Assembly (NCBI GenBank): GCA_017440465.1
Contig: JAFSHF010000008.1
Coordinates: forward strand, 1-57,545
Direction of reading: 5' to 3'
Length of the DNA: 57,545 nucleotides
Source of the DNA: Clostridia bacterium
GTDB taxonomy: Bacteria > Bacillota > Clostridia > Oscillospirales > QAKW01
Both the position numbers and the translations under genes were made by a program. This document shows positions 1 through 8,484 of the stretch, piece by piece. How positions within the stretch are numbered: the stretch's first letter is position 1; the number at the start of each line of letters is the position of its first letter. The notes under the pieces were generated by a model, which had not been told where the DNA came from, ran no database searches, and saw only the letters and a program-made list of their open reading frames with translations.

Positions 1-1192
1 AGTCCATATCCTTATCGCCGCGGCCGGAGAGGCAGATCAGGATGGAGCCTTTGCCCATTTTTTCTGCCAGTTTGATGCCGTAGGCGACAGCGTGGGAGCT
101 TTCGATGGCGGGGATGATACCCTCCATTCTGGAGAGGCGGAAGAATGCGTCGATGGTTTCATCGTCGTTGATGACATCGTATTTGACTCTGCCCAGGTCG
201 CGCAGGAAGGCGTGCTCGGGGCCGGAGGAGGGGTAATCCAGGCCGGAGGCGACGGAATAGACGGGGGCGGGGTCGCCGTTTTCGTCCTTCAGCATAATGC
301 TGTTGAAGCCGTGCATAACCCCTTCGGTGCCGTATTGCAGGCTGGCGGCGTGATCGCCCAGCTTGGTGCCGCGACCCAGCGGCTCAATGCCGTAGATATC
401 GACATTATCGTTGAGAAATCCTGCAAAGAAGCCGGCGGAATTGGACCCGCCGCCCACGCAGGCGACGATGGCATCGGGCAGTTCGCCGGTCATTTCGGTG
501 AATTGCTCTCTTGCTTCGATACCGACAACGCTTTGGAAATCGCGGACCATCATGGGGAAGGGATGGGGGCCGACCACCGAGCCGATGCAATAGATGCTGT
601 TCTCATAATCCTTGGCATAGGCTTCAAAGGCGGCGTCTACCGCTTCCTTCAAGGTCGCCAGACCGTGGGTGACTTCCACCACGTTGGCACCTAAAATTTT
701 CATTCTTGCCACATTGGGGGCTTGCTTTTTAATATCCACCGAGCCCATATAGATATCGCACTCCAAGCCGAAGTAGGCGGCGGCAGTTGCCAGCGCGACA
801 CCGTGTTGACCGGCGCCGGTTTCGGCGATCAGTTTTTTCTTGCCCATATATTTTGCCAGCAGTGCTTCGCCCATACAATGGTTGAGTTTATGCGCGCCGG
901 TATGGTTGAGGTCTTCCCGCTTGACATAAAGCTGGACACCGTTGCCGAGACTGTTGGACAGCCGTTCCAGATGGGTGATGGGGGTGGGGCGGCCTTGGAA
1001 CTCCTTACGGATGCGGCGCAGTTCATCGATAAACTTTCTGGATTTGCAGATGGTGAAATAAGCATCGTTGATCTCTGCCATTGCCTTTTTCAGGTCGTCG
1101 TTGACGTAGGCACCGCCGTAGGGTCCAAAATAGCCGTCTTTATTGGGATAGTTTTTAAAATAAGTATCAAAATCAATTCCGTTGAAATTCAT
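1..1192 (-). CDS. trpB: tryptophan synthase beta chain (3' end beyond window)
   Basis: PLP enzyme that condenses indole with serine to give tryptophan. About 397 codons are visible; the C-terminal end runs off the left edge. The PLP-binding lysine is K102 in the motif HTGAHKLNH, preceded by GRPTPI near residue 68, and the phosphate-binding loop GGGSNSAG is present around residue 240. Length and motifs fit the TrpB1 type that partners TrpA. The start is fixed by AGGAGA placed about six bases before the ATG. The gene follows a tryptophan T-box leader directly, so no other trp gene lies between leader and trpB. What follows it (trpA would be usual) is outside the window. Identification is secure; membership of a full trp operon cannot be judged here. 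Confidence 0.96.
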   Translation of the reverse strand, partial: MNFNGIDFDTYFKNYPNKDGYFGPYGGAYVNDDLKKAMAEINDAYFTICKSRKFIDELRRIRKEFQGRPTPITHLERLSNSLGNGVQLYVKREDLNHTGAHKLNHCMGEALLAKYMGKKKLIAETGAGQHGVALATAAAYFGLECDIYMGSVDIKKQAPNVARMKILGANVVEVTHGLATLKEAVDAAFEAYAKDYENSIYCIGSVVGPHPFPMMVRDFQSVVGIEAREQFTEMTGELPDAIVACVGGGSNSAGFFAGFLNDNVDIYGIEPLGRGTKLGDHAASLQYGTEGVMHGFNSIMLKDENGDPAPVYSVASGLDYPSSGPEHAFLRDLGRVKYDVINDDETIDAFFRLSRMEGIIPAIESSHAVAYGIKLAEKMGKGSILICLSGRGDKDMD

Positions 1193-1237
1193 AGTAGTTC
1201 TCCTTAAATATAAATAATGATGAAATTGGTTTAAAGG

Positions 1238-1270
1238 TTAGTTTCGCCATCGCCCTGCCAACAAAAACAT
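1238..1270 (-). CDS. possible 10-residue Trp-containing leader peptide
   Basis: A very short frame, MFLLAGRWRN, lies between the T-box terminator and trpB. An AAAGG element sits about nine bases before its ATG. It contains one Trp codon, and hydrophobic-then-Trp/Arg leader peptides are known in trp operons of other phyla. It may well be chance: only ten codons, and T-box control already explains regulation. Confidence 0.2.
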   Translation of the reverse strand: MFLLAGRWRN

Positions 1271-1289
1271 AAAGATCATCCTTTCAAAA

Positions 1290-1565
1290 TAAAAAGCCCA
1301 TACTCCCTATAAAGAGAGTATGGGACAGAAATAACAAAATTCTGCGGTGCCACCCATATTGATGAAAAATCATCCGCTCAATGCCATACAATCATATGGC
1401 TCATACGATAACGGGTATGCCCCGTCGGCAATACTTGCGCCTTGGCGCGTTGGTGCCGCCCTCGTAAGCCCATTGGGAGATCGTTCCGCTATCGCCATCC
1501 CAGCATCGGCGACTCTCTGCAAGCTTTCCAAACCTCTTACTTACTCTTACTCATCGGTTTAATAA
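1290..1565 (-). promoter_or_regulatory. T-box riboswitch, tryptophan-type, upstream of trpB
   Basis: On the minus strand the leader carries the T-box motif GGGTGGCACCGCAGAA (1341-1355), whose bulge pairs with the tRNA acceptor end. It is followed by a terminator hairpin with arms CCCATACTC/GAGTATGGG (1297-1324) and a U-rich tail. Upstream lies a Stem I-like region with AGTAAG elements and the AGAGAG...GATGCTGG signature. A UGG triplet at 1470-1472, in the context CCAAUGGGC, is the best specifier candidate, which means tRNA-Trp. In this RNA class uncharged tRNA stabilises an antiterminator, so trpB would be expressed when charged tRNA-Trp is scarce. The specifier assignment is by eye, without a full fold. 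Confidence 0.9.
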
Positions 1566-1569
1566 AATT

Positions 1570-1598
1570 AATATAACAAATAAACAGTTTTTTGTCAA
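1570..1598 (-). promoter_or_regulatory. sigma-A promoter of the T-box/trpB unit
   Basis: TTGACA (1593-1598) and TATATT (1570-1575) are separated by exactly 17 bp. The -35 box begins only about eight bases beyond the mrdA stop codon, and no clear terminator separates mrdA from this unit. Confidence 0.85.
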
Positions 1599-1605
1599 GC
1601 CCTTT

Positions 1606-3657
1606 TCAGGAAAGAAGGGTATTTTCGGGGGTGATGGCATTGCCCGATTCCACCCCTGCAAAATAGGCGTCGAAAATATCTCTTGCCACCGAGCCGACAT
1701 AGTTACCGTGGGCACCGTGCTCCACCACGACGCAGACCGCGATCTGCGGATCTTCATAGGGCGCGAAGGCGACGAAGACACCGTTCGCTGTCCCCTCGGG
1801 GACCGAGGCGGTACCGGTCTTGGCACCGGCGGTCAGCTCATAGGAGTAGCCGAACACACCTGCCGCCGTACCGGTGGTGGCACATTCCAGCATTCCTTGC
1901 ATAATCGCGTGGTAGTTTTCATCCTTCATCTTAAGGTTATCTTCTACCTTGATCTTCTCTTCTTCCAGGCAAAGCCCGCTGGTGGGATCATAAACACCCT
2001 GCACCAGATGGGTCTTATAGCGGGTGCCGCCGTTGACAATGGTGGCAACATAGTTTGCCAACTGCAACGGAGTAAAAAGGTTATCCGATTGGCCGATGGC
2101 GGCCTGCAGGGTATCGCCGGGGTACCAGATATCATCGTTTTGCGCGCGGTAATCCGGCCCTGCTAAAACGCCTTTGGCTTCGCCCACTTCCACGCCGGTC
2201 TTGACACCGAGGCCCAATTTGCGGCAATAGCTGTTCAGCGTCGAGATGCCCATACGGTCGGCAACTTCATAGAAATAATAGTTGCAGGAGTTTTTCAGCG
2301 CGGCTACAATATCCTGATCGCCGTGCCCGCGCCCATAGTCGGTATAGACCCAGCAGCGGGGCGAATAGCTGGGCGCATACTTGGTATAGATGCCGGTATC
2401 GCGGATATATTCCCGAATGCCCACCTTTTTTTCCTCCAGCGCGGCAATGCCGGTCGCCATCTTAAAGGTGGAGCCGGGGGCGTAGGTGCCCTGAAAGGCG
2501 CGGTTGAAGAGGGGGAGCTTTTTATCGCTTGCCAAAGCGGCATAATCATTTTCATATTGGTCCTGAGTGTAGGTGGGGTAGGTGGCGGAGGCTAAGATCG
2601 CGCCGCTATGGATATTGACAGCGACCACCGCGCCGGCATCGGCATCTTCGCCGTCCCGCCCCGGCTCATGCGCGCGGCGGGCAATGGTTTCAATACATTC
2701 TTTTAGGGAATCCTGCGCCACCTTTTGCAGTTTGCTGTCGATGGTCAGGACGACGTTATTACCGCTCTTGGCTTCGTCTAAAACCGTGACGTTCAGCACC
2801 TTACCGTCGGCATCCCGCTCGATGACGCGGGTTCCGTCGCTGCCTTTGAGTTCGTCTTCCATTGCTTTTTCGATACCGCTTTTGCCGATGGTATCGTTCA
2901 TCTTATAGCCCTTGGCGGCAAGGTCCTTATACTCTTCCGCCCAGATATTATCCACATAGCCCAAAAGGTGGGGAGCAATGGAGGGATCGGTATAGTAGCG
3001 GATGGGCTTGGTATCGATATCCACGCCCGGGAAATCTTCGGATAATTGCTTGATGGTTGCCACCAGATCTACGGTTACATCCGAAGCAAATTCATAAGGA
3101 TTGGAAAGATTGAAGGAGGTCTGGGTCATTTCATAGCGCACCCCGGCAATCTTTCGTTGCTGTTCGGGGGTGAACTCCTGCAGATCATATTTTTCGATCA
3201 GCTTTTCCATCGCTTGATCGGCAGTCAGTGATTTTTCTGCCTTCAAGGTCTTCCATAGAGTTTGGATGGTCTTATCGTGGAGATCCTTGACGGTATATTG
3301 ATAAGGCGTATCAGCGGATAAGGGGAGATGATCGTTATAAGAGCACTGATGCTCCTCCATCAGCTCGATCAGCGCGAGAATGATATCGTTCTGCCGCTCC
3401 TCGGGGAGCAGAGCGCGGGTGAATTTGATGCAATAGCCGGTGGTGTTGGTCACCAGACTGACGCCGTTGCAATCATAGATACTGCCGCGGGAGGCGGTGA
3501 TATTTTCGGTGGAATAGATCTTTTGCTTGGATTGCTGTTTATATTCATCACCGTTGACCAACTGCAGGCGGATCAGGGCAATGATATAGCAAAAAAAGAC
3601 CAAAACAATAATGGAAGCGGCAAGGATGGCGCGAAATTTGCTGTTTTTAAAGGTCAT
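1606..3657 (-). CDS. mrdA: penicillin-binding protein 2 (elongasome transpeptidase)
   Basis: Class B PBP that cross-links peptidoglycan during cell elongation. 683 residues: one N-terminal membrane anchor (about residues 8-32), a PBP dimerisation domain, then the transpeptidase domain. The active-site serine is S396 in STFK (S396/K399), SCN follows around residue 455, and KTG starts at K613. The start overlaps the stop of mreD by 4 nt, and the gene is the last of zapA-maf-mreBCD-mrdA, the usual place of a PBP2 rather than a sporulation SpoVD or division PBP3. No PASTA domain is present. A rodA partner is not in the window. Confidence 0.93.
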   Translation of the reverse strand: MTFKNSKFRAILAASIIVLVFFCYIIALIRLQLVNGDEYKQQSKQKIYSTENITASRGSIYDCNGVSLVTNTTGYCIKFTRALLPEERQNDIILALIELMEEHQCSYNDHLPLSADTPYQYTVKDLHDKTIQTLWKTLKAEKSLTADQAMEKLIEKYDLQEFTPEQQRKIAGVRYEMTQTSFNLSNPYEFASDVTVDLVATIKQLSEDFPGVDIDTKPIRYYTDPSIAPHLLGYVDNIWAEEYKDLAAKGYKMNDTIGKSGIEKAMEDELKGSDGTRVIERDADGKVLNVTVLDEAKSGNNVVLTIDSKLQKVAQDSLKECIETIARRAHEPGRDGEDADAGAVVAVNIHSGAILASATYPTYTQDQYENDYAALASDKKLPLFNRAFQGTYAPGSTFKMATGIAALEEKKVGIREYIRDTGIYTKYAPSYSPRCWVYTDYGRGHGDQDIVAALKNSCNYYFYEVADRMGISTLNSYCRKLGLGVKTGVEVGEAKGVLAGPDYRAQNDDIWYPGDTLQAAIGQSDNLFTPLQLANYVATIVNGGTRYKTHLVQGVYDPTSGLCLEEEKIKVEDNLKMKDENYHAIMQGMLECATTGTAAGVFGYSYELTAGAKTGTASVPEGTANGVFVAFAPYEDPQIAVCVVVEHGAHGNYVGSVARDIFDAYFAGVESGNAITPENTLLS

Positions 3658-4178
3658 TCCAACTCCTCCTTTGCGCGAAACTTCAGATCAAATCGCCAAA
3701 GAATCCAATAGATGGGGAAGGCGAACAGGCCGGTGAAGAAAAAGGTAGGCAGAATCTGATGCAGGATGGCAGGCCCCAAGGGCAGCCGCTCAAACAGCAA
3801 AAGGTGGGCAAGGTATGCAAAGACCTGCTGCAAAAAGGTGACCGCCAGCGCCGCAAAGAGATAGACGATGAATTTGCGCTGAAATATCGTTTCCAGCAGC
3901 ACGCCCAAAATATAGCCGGCAAACATAAATAAAATGGCATCGCTGCCGACCAAGGTGGAGGTGGTCAGTTGAGAGAGCAACCCTGCGATCAGCCCGAACC
4001 AAGCGGCAAAGGCAGGGGACTCAAAAAAGGCAACGCCCACAGACAAGAGAAGCAAAAGAGAAGGCGCACACCCTAAAAAGCGCACGCCAAAAGCCGGTAC
4101 GCTCTGCAAAACAAAGCATACCAGCGTAGATATTACATATAAAATTAATTTCCAATAACTTCTCGGTCTGCTAAACAT
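3654..4178 (-). CDS. mreD: rod shape-determining protein MreD
   Basis: Small polytopic membrane protein of the elongasome, 174 residues, with about five to six hydrophobic segments and little soluble sequence. MreD sequences are poorly conserved, so the call rests on size, membrane topology and position between mreC and the PBP2 gene. The start codon overlaps the mreC stop by one base (TGATG type), and its own stop overlaps the mrdA start by 4 nt, so translation of the three genes is probably coupled. Confidence 0.88.
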   Translation of the reverse strand: MFSRPRSYWKLILYVISTLVCFVLQSVPAFGVRFLGCAPSLLLLLSVGVAFFESPAFAAWFGLIAGLLSQLTTSTLVGSDAILFMFAGYILGVLLETIFQRKFIVYLFAALAVTFLQQVFAYLAHLLLFERLPLGPAILHQILPTFFFTGLFAFPIYWILWRFDLKFRAKEELE

Positions 4179-5017
4179 CAGTTTTCACTTTCAAAATTGG
4201 TGATGACAAAGACGGTATGGACCCGATCGATATCGACCGCGGGCTCTAAAACGGCATATTGGGAGATGCCGTGGCTTTCGGTACGCAACTCCCGCACGCG
4301 GCCCAAAAGGATGCCTTTGGGGAAGATCCCGCCCACACCGCTGGTCTCGACTGCGTCGCCGCTTTGCAGGACTACACCGGTATTGAGGTATGCCAGCTTT
4401 GCCAGCCCCTCTTCCGATAGGTCGTATTCCCAATCCAACACGCCCACATCGCGGGTGCGGGTGACGATCGCGCCGATCTCGCAGGTGGAATCTAAAATGG
4501 TGGTGACCTTACTCCAGGTCAGCCCCAATTCGCTGATATAGCCCACAACGCCGTCGGCGGTCATAACCAGATCCTTCAATGCCAGCCCATCGGCAGAGCC
4601 TTGGCTGAGGGTGAGGGTATGGGAATAGCCGTTCTGATCGCTGCCGACCACCGCGCAGGCGGCAAACTGAAAGTCGGCATGCTTTTCGGCAATACCCAGC
4701 ATTGCCTTGAGGCTTTGGTTCTCCAGCACATACCCCTCGGCGTCGCGGATCAATTGGCCGGTCTTGGCAAGCTCGCTTTTGAGCTTGGCGTTTTCCTTTG
4801 CCAAGTCATCGTAGTCGGTATATGCCCGCACCAGATTGCCGCCGTATTTCACCACAGTGGAGCAAAAGCTCTGGATCGGGGTGATCAAAGAGCCGGCAAT
4901 GTTTTCCAAAAAGGAAAGGTGGCCATCGTCGGAAACATCCAATGCCATCATTCCCAAAAGCAGAGCGGCGATAACGCAGATGGCAATAAAGGTGCGGGAT
5001 CTGAAAAACCCGCCCAT
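4178..5017 (-). CDS. mreC: cell shape-determining protein MreC
   Basis: Bitopic elongasome scaffold. A single N-terminal membrane segment (about residues 9-28) is followed by a coiled coil (roughly 60-95, rich in LAKENAKLKSEL-type heptads) and the beta-rich MreC domain with motifs such as ADGVVGYI and GGIFPKGILLGRV. I place the start at 5017, where the ATG overlaps the mreB stop (TGATG). An in-frame ATG at 5038 would add seven residues inside mreB and is less likely. About 279 residues, normal for the family. The protein links MreB on the inner face to MreD and PBP2. Confidence 0.92.
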   Translation of the reverse strand: MGGFFRSRTFIAICVIAALLLGMMALDVSDDGHLSFLENIAGSLITPIQSFCSTVVKYGGNLVRAYTDYDDLAKENAKLKSELAKTGQLIRDAEGYVLENQSLKAMLGIAEKHADFQFAACAVVGSDQNGYSHTLTLSQGSADGLALKDLVMTADGVVGYISELGLTWSKVTTILDSTCEIGAIVTRTRDVGVLDWEYDLSEEGLAKLAYLNTGVVLQSGDAVETSGVGGIFPKGILLGRVRELRTESHGISQYAVLEPAVDIDRVHTVFVITNFESEN

Positions 5018-6054
5018 CAGCGGGCAAGCGCTGCCCAAAGGGCAGGATTTTCAAGGCTCTTGCCGGTGCCCAAAGCCACGCAATCCAGCGGATCTTCGGC
5101 GATATAAACAGGCATACCGGTCACTTTATTGATCAGTTTATCCAGACCGCGCAGCATCGCACCGCCGCCGGTCAGGGTAATTCCGTGGTCGATAATATCG
5201 GCGGATAACTCCGGCGGAGTATCCTCTAAGGTCTGGCGGATGGCATCGATGACCACCTGCACCGATTCGCTCAACGCTTCGCGGATATGCGCCGCGCTGA
5301 TATCGACATTCTTGGGCAGGCCGGAGATGAGGTCTCTGCCGCGGACGCTCATCGTCCCCTCATTATCATAAGGGTGGGCGGAGCCGATCTCGAATTTGAT
5401 CTCTTCGGCGGTACGGTCACCGATCAAAAGGTTGAAATGCTTTTTGACATAAGCCACAATGGCGGCATCAAAGGAATCGCCTGCCACCCGCACCGAGCGG
5501 GAGGATACGATGCCGCCCAAAGAAATGACAGCGACTTCGGTGGTGCCGCCGCCGATATCCACCACCATACTACCGGTGGGCTCGCCGACCGGCAGGCCTG
5601 CGCCGATGGCGGCCGCCAAAGGTTCCTCGATGATCCGAACGTCCTTCGCGCCGGTCTCATAGGCGGCGTTTTCTACTGCCCGATGCTCCACATCGGTGAC
5701 CCCGAAGGGGATGCAGATCAGAATACGCTTTTTGGTAAAGGCATTATTGCCCATCGTCTTTCTCAAGAAGAAGCGCAACATCGCAGAACCGCACTCAAAA
5801 TCGGCGATAACGCCTTCCTTGAGGGGGCGGACAGCGCGTATGCTATCGGGGGTACGGCCGATCATTTCTTTGGCTTCCTGCCCGACCGCCACAACGCGGT
5901 TGGCAACCGTATCGATGGCGACCACGCTGGGTTCCCGCAGAATGATTCCTTTGCCGCTGCGGTAGACGATGGTATTGGCGGTGCCGAGATCGATGCCGAT
6001 ATCGGTATATTTAGAGAAATGAGGTAATTTGATTTTTTTGATAAACTCGAACAT
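5017..6054 (-). CDS. mreB: actin-like rod shape-determining protein MreB
   Basis: Bacterial actin that organises side-wall synthesis under the membrane. 345 residues with the actin-fold signatures: phosphate-1 loop GIDLGTANT near residue 20, phosphate-2 loop DIGGGTTEVAVIS around 165, and the adenosine motif TGGGAMLRGLDKLI near 295. Full length for the family. It lies 12 bp downstream of maf and overlaps mreC. It could be one of several MreB/Mbl paralogues, but linkage to mreCD favours MreB proper. Confidence 0.96.
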   Translation of the reverse strand: MFEFIKKIKLPHFSKYTDIGIDLGTANTIVYRSGKGIILREPSVVAIDTVANRVVAVGQEAKEMIGRTPDSIRAVRPLKEGVIADFECGSAMLRFFLRKTMGNNAFTKKRILICIPFGVTDVEHRAVENAAYETGAKDVRIIEEPLAAAIGAGLPVGEPTGSMVVDIGGGTTEVAVISLGGIVSSRSVRVAGDSFDAAIVAYVKKHFNLLIGDRTAEEIKFEIGSAHPYDNEGTMSVRGRDLISGLPKNVDISAAHIREALSESVQVVIDAIRQTLEDTPPELSADIIDHGITLTGGGAMLRGLDKLINKVTGMPVYIAEDPLDCVALGTGKSLENPALWAALAR

Positions 6055-6066
6055 AATGCTTTCCTT

Positions 6067-6609
6067 TCAAAATTCCTTGATGATCCTTTGAAATAATTCG
6101 GTGGGGAACCCCACGATATTATTGAAACTTCCTTGAATTTCGGAGACAAAGTCGGTCTCCTGAATGCCATAGCTTCCCGCTTTGTCCATCGGTGAACCGC
6201 TTTGCACATAGGCATCGATCTCCTGCGCCGAAAGGGCGCGGAAGGTGACAAACGAACAATCGGTAAATACCCGCTCCTTTTCATCGCGGCGTAGATAAAC
6301 ACCGGTATAGACCCGATGGGTGTTGCCGCTGAGCATTGAAAGCATGCGCTTGGCATCGGCGGCATCGGCAGGCTTACCTAAAATGGTGCCGTTAAATACG
6401 ACGACCGTATCGGCGGCGACCAAAAGAACGCCTTGCGGCGCACAGACTGACCGCCCCTTTCCCTCGGCAAGGGCGGCGACCAACTGCTTAGGATCTTCTG
6501 CGCGGATCTGCCCTTCATCGAATAAAGGCGCGGTGACGGTAATGTCGTAGCCCAGATCCCCCAGCAATTGCTTGCGGCGGGGTGAGCCGGAGGCTAAAAG
6601 GAGTTTCAT
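6067..6609 (-). CDS. maf: Maf family nucleoside triphosphate pyrophosphatase
   Basis: 180 residues, the normal size of Maf/YhdE proteins, which hydrolyse dTTP/UTP or modified nucleotides to monophosphates and are linked to septum formation. The N-terminal substrate-loop motif LASGSPRRKQLL is intact, as are the central AADTVV motif (about residue 64) and a C-terminal SYGIQ-type motif (residues 147-151). Located between zapA and mreB; its start overlaps the zapA stop by 4 nt. Substrate preference cannot be read from sequence by eye. Confidence 0.93.
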   Translation of the reverse strand: MKLLLASGSPRRKQLLGDLGYDITVTAPLFDEGQIRAEDPKQLVAALAEGKGRSVCAPQGVLLVAADTVVVFNGTILGKPADAADAKRMLSMLSGNTHRVYTGVYLRRDEKERVFTDCSFVTFRALSAQEIDAYVQSGSPMDKAGSYGIQETDFVSEIQGSFNNIVGFPTELFQRIIKEF

Positions 6610-6962
6610 GAATGAAATCCGATCTGCCCCATCTCATATTGGGCGAGTTGCTGGCGCAACATTTCATTTTCCATCTGCAATTTGCGCTGGGCGTCGGTGC
6701 TGGCTTCCAACTGCATCAGATAATCCCGCATCTCTTCCCGCAGGCGGGCGCAGGATGCTTTATTCTTTTCATTTTCATCGCAAAGATCCAGGCAGCTCAA
6801 AATGGCGGCGAGCCCGAAATTCAACTTACCGTTGCCGCTCAGAAGGGTGCGGATCTTGGTGTCCACAGTGTTGGCAAGGCGCAGGGTATATTCCCGCTCT
6901 TCCTCGGTGGAAACGATAAATTCATGCCCTGCAATGGAGATGCTGATTTTATTCTTGCCCAT
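6606..6962 (-). CDS. zapA: cell division protein ZapA
   Basis: 118 residues. The N-terminal ZapA domain (ISISIAGHEFIV, then EEREYTLRLANTVD) is followed by a long C-terminal coiled coil rich in Glu, Gln and Leu (about 62-110). ZapA tetramers cross-link FtsZ filaments at midcell. It is the first gene of the zapA-maf-mreBCD-mrdA operon, with GGAGG seven bases before the ATG and a promoter upstream, so division and elongation genes share one transcript. Confidence 0.9.
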   Translation of the reverse strand: MGKNKISISIAGHEFIVSTEEEREYTLRLANTVDTKIRTLLSGNGKLNFGLAAILSCLDLCDENEKNKASCARLREEMRDYLMQLEASTDAQRKLQMENEMLRQQLAQYEMGQIGFHS

Positions 6963-7004
6963 AATATCCTCCTATATTTTAACAAATAATATCTTTACCA
7001 ATAT

Positions 7005-7033
7005 ATTATACTTTAACTAAAAAGATATTTCAA
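7005..7033 (-). promoter_or_regulatory. promoter of zapA-maf-mre-mrdA operon
   Basis: On the minus strand TTGAAA (7028-7033) and TATAAT (7005-7010) are 17 bp apart, with about 43 bp from the -10 box to the zapA ATG. It is divergent from the promoter at 7042-7070. Confidence 0.82.
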
Positions 7034-7041
7034 GATAATAT

Positions 7042-7070
7042 TTGACATGAATCGCAAAATTATATACAAT
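7042..7070 (+). promoter_or_regulatory. promoter of the AEC transporter gene
   Basis: TTGACA (7042-7047), 17-bp spacer, TACAAT (7065-7070). It is only nine bases from the -35 box of the opposing zapA promoter, so the two may affect each other. Confidence 0.82.
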
Positions 7071-7089
7071 ATTCGTCGAGGTGAACAAA

Positions 7090-8022
7090 ATGCAGTTTTT
7101 TGAATATATGTTGGCGGCCTTTTGGCAGGTGGCGATCCTTGCGGTGATGGTGGGGGTCGGCTATGCCTGCGATAAGTTCGGGTTGTTTACCGAAAAGACC
7201 GCCAAAGCCTGCAATGATCTGCTCTTTTATATCATTACACCGGCGGTCATCATCAATTCCTTTCTGAATGTGGAATTCACCAAGGAAAACGGGCTTTCCT
7301 ATCTGTTGTTCTTCGGAATCATTGCCGCGTTTCATCTTTTAGGTATATTGGTGACCAAGCCGCTGTTTCGCGGCGCGGGGGAGCATCGCTCCATCTACCA
7401 ATATGCCACAATGTTTGGAAATATGGGCTATATGGGCTTGCCGCTGGCAAAGGCGGTGGCAGGGGATATCGGTGTGTTTTATTGCTCTGCCGCGGTGGTG
7501 GTCTTTAATATTTTTGCCTTTACCTACGGTATTCGCTTGATGGATAAAGAAAGCGGAAAAATGCAACTCAAAAAACTGCTGATCAACCCCGGTACCATCG
7601 GAATTGTTATCGGCTTGCCGCTGTTCCTATTGAACGTGAAGTTGCCGGCGGTTTTTGCTACCCCCATCGCATCCTTGGGGAGTATGAATACGCCGCTGGC
7701 GATGCTGATGTTCGGCACCTATCTTGCCAATACCGACCTGCCCGCAATGTTCCGCCAAAAAGAGAACTACGGAGTGGCATTAATTAAGTTGGTGGTATTG
7801 CCGCTGGTTGCGATCTTGGCATTGCGCCTTTGCGGTGTGCAGGGGCCGATGCTGGTGACCGCCGCCGTCTGCTGCGGCGCGCCCACCGCGAATAATACCG
7901 CAATGTTTGCCGCCAAATACGGAAGAGATACCGGCGTGGCTTCTAAAGTCGGGGGATTGGTCAGTATCCTATCAATCATAACACTGTCGGCATGTATAGC
8001 CTTAGCCGACACCATCGGATAA
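7090..8022 (+). CDS. AEC family (auxin efflux carrier-type) transporter
   Basis: 310 residues with about ten hydrophobic segments. The N-terminal half has the typical family features: a helix with CDKFGLF, the ITPAVIINSF segment and a central GNMGYMGLPLAKA motif. AEC members export or exchange organic acids (malate, malonate) or related anions across the cytoplasmic membrane; the substrate here is unknown. The ATG at 7090 is chosen because GAGGTG lies about seven bases before it; an in-frame GTG at 7081 would abut that site. The gene is monocistronic, with its own promoter and a long hairpin element directly after the stop that may end transcription. Confidence 0.88.
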   Translation: MQFFEYMLAAFWQVAILAVMVGVGYACDKFGLFTEKTAKACNDLLFYIITPAVIINSFLNVEFTKENGLSYLLFFGIIAAFHLLGILVTKPLFRGAGEHRSIYQYATMFGNMGYMGLPLAKAVAGDIGVFYCSAAVVVFNIFAFTYGIRLMDKESGKMQLKKLLINPGTIGIVIGLPLFLLNVKLPAVFATPIASLGSMNTPLAMLMFGTYLANTDLPAMFRQKENYGVALIKLVVLPLVAILALRLCGVQGPMLVTAAVCCGAPTANNTAMFAAKYGRDTGVASKVGGLVSILSIITLSACIALADTIG

Positions 8023-8026
8023 AAAT

Positions 8027-8129
8027 AAAACCGATGAAATCGAGTGCTTTTCCGATTTTCGCCCCTCGCCGTATCGACATACGCCATCGGTGCGAGAAAT
8101 CAAAAAATCATCTCGATTTGATCGGTTTG
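8027..8129. repeat. long imperfect hairpin element, copy 1
   Basis: Outer arms AAACCGATGAAATCGAG / CTCGATTTGATCGGTTT pair with one mismatch. The inner part continues the helix imperfectly to a tip CGTATCGACATACG (8070-8083). The tip and flanking CGCCATCGG recur at about 36.9 and 47.1 kb, whereas the outer arms differ in sequence between copies. It starts four bases after the AEC stop codon. Confidence 0.8.
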
Positions 8130-8198
8130 AAAAACTAAGGATTTATTTGAAAGCGATTGATTTTAAAATAGACCTATTTTTTATGAGAGGTGATGATC

Positions 8199-8450
8199 AT
8201 GTCTAAAAGCACAAAGATTTCGGTTGAAAATCGGGATAAATATATCGAAATTGGTTTAAATATTGCTTTCTATAGAAAACGGATCGGAATGACCCAAGAG
8301 CAGTTGGCGGAAAAAGCGAATTTGAGCCGAAATTTCGTCAGTGCGATTGAAGCACCGAATCTTGTAAAAGCATTATCGTTGGAAGCACTTTTTAATATTG
8401 CCGATGCATTAAATGTTGAACCGTCCAAATTGTTGGAATTTCGAGATTAA
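8199..8450 (+). CDS. XRE-family helix-turn-helix regulator (small)
   Basis: 83 residues and nothing but one Cro/C1-type HTH: recognition region MTQEQLAEKANLSRNFVSAIE (about residues 30-50), then NIADALNVEPSKLLEF. No ligand-binding or peptidase domain. The start at 8199 is supported by GAGAGG nine bases upstream; upstream in-frame GTG/ATG codons overlap that site. Targets are unknown. It is flanked by a hairpin element and a two-way terminator, so it is expressed alone. Confidence 0.85.
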   Translation: MSKSTKISVENRDKYIEIGLNIAFYRKRIGMTQEQLAEKANLSRNFVSAIEAPNLVKALSLEALFNIADALNVEPSKLLEFRD

Positions 8451-8482
8451 AAAATCGAGGTCGATTTCGACCTCGATTTTTT
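8451..8482. terminator. bidirectional terminator (XRE gene / U32 gene)
   Basis: A perfect 14-bp stem AAAATCGAGGTCGA / TCGACCTCGATTTT with a two-base loop. T-runs on both sides suit both convergent genes. Confidence 0.85.
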
Positions 8483-8484
8483 CG

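Noticed and set aside
5018..5038. Seven-residue N-terminal extension of MreC
   Set aside because: The extended start lies inside mreB without a ribosome-binding site, while the ATG at 5017 overlaps the mreB stop, like the other junctions of this operon.
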